From JBFHES01 sp041584015 (lineage in GTDB: Bacteria; Bacteroidota; Bacteroidia; Bacteroidales; M50B96), in NCBI GenBank assembly GCA_041584015.1, contig JBFHES010000270.1, positions 1 through 6,012 of the forward strand: a DNA stretch of 6,012 nucleotides, in the 5' to 3' direction. The notes under the pieces were generated by a model. That model ran no database searches. It saw only the letters and a program-made list of their open reading frames with translations, and had not been told where the DNA came from. Positions 5,389 through 6,012 of this stretch are shown piece by piece. A program made the translations under genes and the position numbers. Numbering within the stretch: position 1 is the stretch's first letter; each line of letters begins with the position of its first letter.

Positions 5389-6012
5389 ATGAAAGGATCG
5401 ATATTACTCGTATGGCTGACAGTTGGATTGTTTACCTTAAGCTTTGCCCAACAAACCACCCTAAAGTTTACTGCTGATAAGAATGAGCAGCATGTTGTAA
5501 TGAATAGCATTCATGTTGAGAATCTAACCCAGGGAGGCGACACAACGCTCATTGCACCTGATACTGTTTTGGTTTTAGAAGAATATGTGGGCATTGCAGA
5601 AGAAATCATAAACAGGTCATTTACTGTTTCAGCATGTTTTCCAAACCCTATAGTTGAAAAAGGTCAGGTCAATCTGCATCTGTCTGAAAGTAAAAAGCTA
5701 CAACTTACTGTGAGCGATGTAAATGGAAGAGTTCATTTAAAGGAGCATTACGATTTACAAAAAGGGGAGCATTCATTCTCATTCTTCCCGGGCAGTGAAC
5801 GGCTTTATTTACTTCGTGTGCAGACTGATGAAGACTGTCAGACAATTAAAATATTTAATGGTTCGGATTTAGCTGGTACTTGCTCATTAGCTCATAACAT
5901 TGATTTGGTGCCAAGGTCTAATTTGAAATCAGTAGATAATATCACCAGCTTCATTTATAATTCAGGTGACAAACTTAAAGTAACGGCTTCTTCAAATTTA
6001 GGCAACCGAACA
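5389..6012 (+). CDS. Exported Bacteroidota protein with N-terminal T9SS sorting-domain-like module (5' part only)
   Basis: The frame is open from ATG at 5389 to the window end (208 codons). The start gives Met-Lys, a hydrophobic core and Phe-Ala-Gln at 19-21, a typical signal peptide; there is no Shine-Dalgarno, only an AT-rich leader. Residues 23-70 carry LKFTADKNEQ (25-34), VENLTQGGDTTL (43-54) and VLVLEEYVGI (60-69), followed by a sorting-domain-like fold (80-157) and a segment ending SGDKLKVTA. I recall this layout from a Bacteroidota family whose members often continue into a FISUMP (Fibrobacter major paralogous) or similar extracellular domain; what follows here is outside the window. 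Function is unknown; surface or secreted location is inferred. It is divergent from the large adhesin gene, so no operon is shared. Confidence 0.93.
   Translation, partial: MKGSILLVWLTVGLFTLSFAQQTTLKFTADKNEQHVVMNSIHVENLTQGGDTTLIAPDTVLVLEEYVGIAEEIINRSFTVSACFPNPIVEKGQVNLHLSESKKLQLTVSDVNGRVHLKEHYDLQKGEHSFSFFPGSERLYLLRVQTDEDCQTIKIFNGSDLAGTCSLAHNIDLVPRSNLKSVDNITSFIYNSGDKLKVTASSNLGNRT
5626..5859 (+). other. T9SS type A sorting-domain-like fold at an N-terminal position (residues 80-157)
   Basis: The hallmarks of the C-terminal sorting domain appear in order: FPNP (84-87), the strand VNLHLSES (94-101), LTVSDVNGRV (106-115), KGEHSFSF (125-132), and LYLLRVQTD (139-147) followed by QTIKIFNG (151-158). 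In secreted T9SS cargo this module ends the protein. Here about 50 or more residues follow within the window and the frame stays open, so it cannot act as a terminal signal in the usual way. Confidence 0.75.

Overview
The window looks like a Bacteroidota chromosome. It holds parts of two exported proteins, divergently arranged, and neither has a Shine-Dalgarno-like ribosome site. The module types seen here (SprB repeat, HYR, LamG, T9SS sorting-domain-like fold) are typical of gliding or polymer-degrading Bacteroidota. Genus cannot be read from this stretch, and no RNA gene, CRISPR array or intact mobile element was seen.

Positions 1-4868, minus strand: one uninterrupted reading frame that starts at 4868 and leaves the window at base 1 (1622 complete codons, C-terminus missing). 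It encodes a giant modular cell-surface protein. In order it has a signal peptide, a SprB-type repeat, a HYR domain, a LamG/concanavalin-like domain, a beta-sandwich with another inserted module, a cysteine-rich block of six exact 17-residue ephrin-receptor-like (GCC2_GCC3-like) repeats, a second LamG, a third LamG and two more HYR domains. All three LamG domains and one further module appear to be nested inside a host Ig-like or HYR domain: the host starts, is interrupted, and its recognisable last strands resume afterwards. A 17-bp exact, in-frame direct repeat brackets the second LamG.

Positions 4869-5388 are intergenic. This stretch holds a good Bacteroidota -7-like promoter element for the large gene, a weak hairpin, and a reading frame with one internal stop that may be the remains of an old gene.

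Positions 5389-6012, plus strand: the first 208 codons of a second exported protein. After its signal peptide it has a module resembling a type IX secretion (T9SS) sorting domain, placed near the N-terminus instead of at the C-terminus. The rest lies outside the window.

Both genes appear to make envelope or extracellular proteins. The large one is built for display and adhesion or carbohydrate binding, probably exported by T9SS, although its sorting signal would lie beyond base 1.
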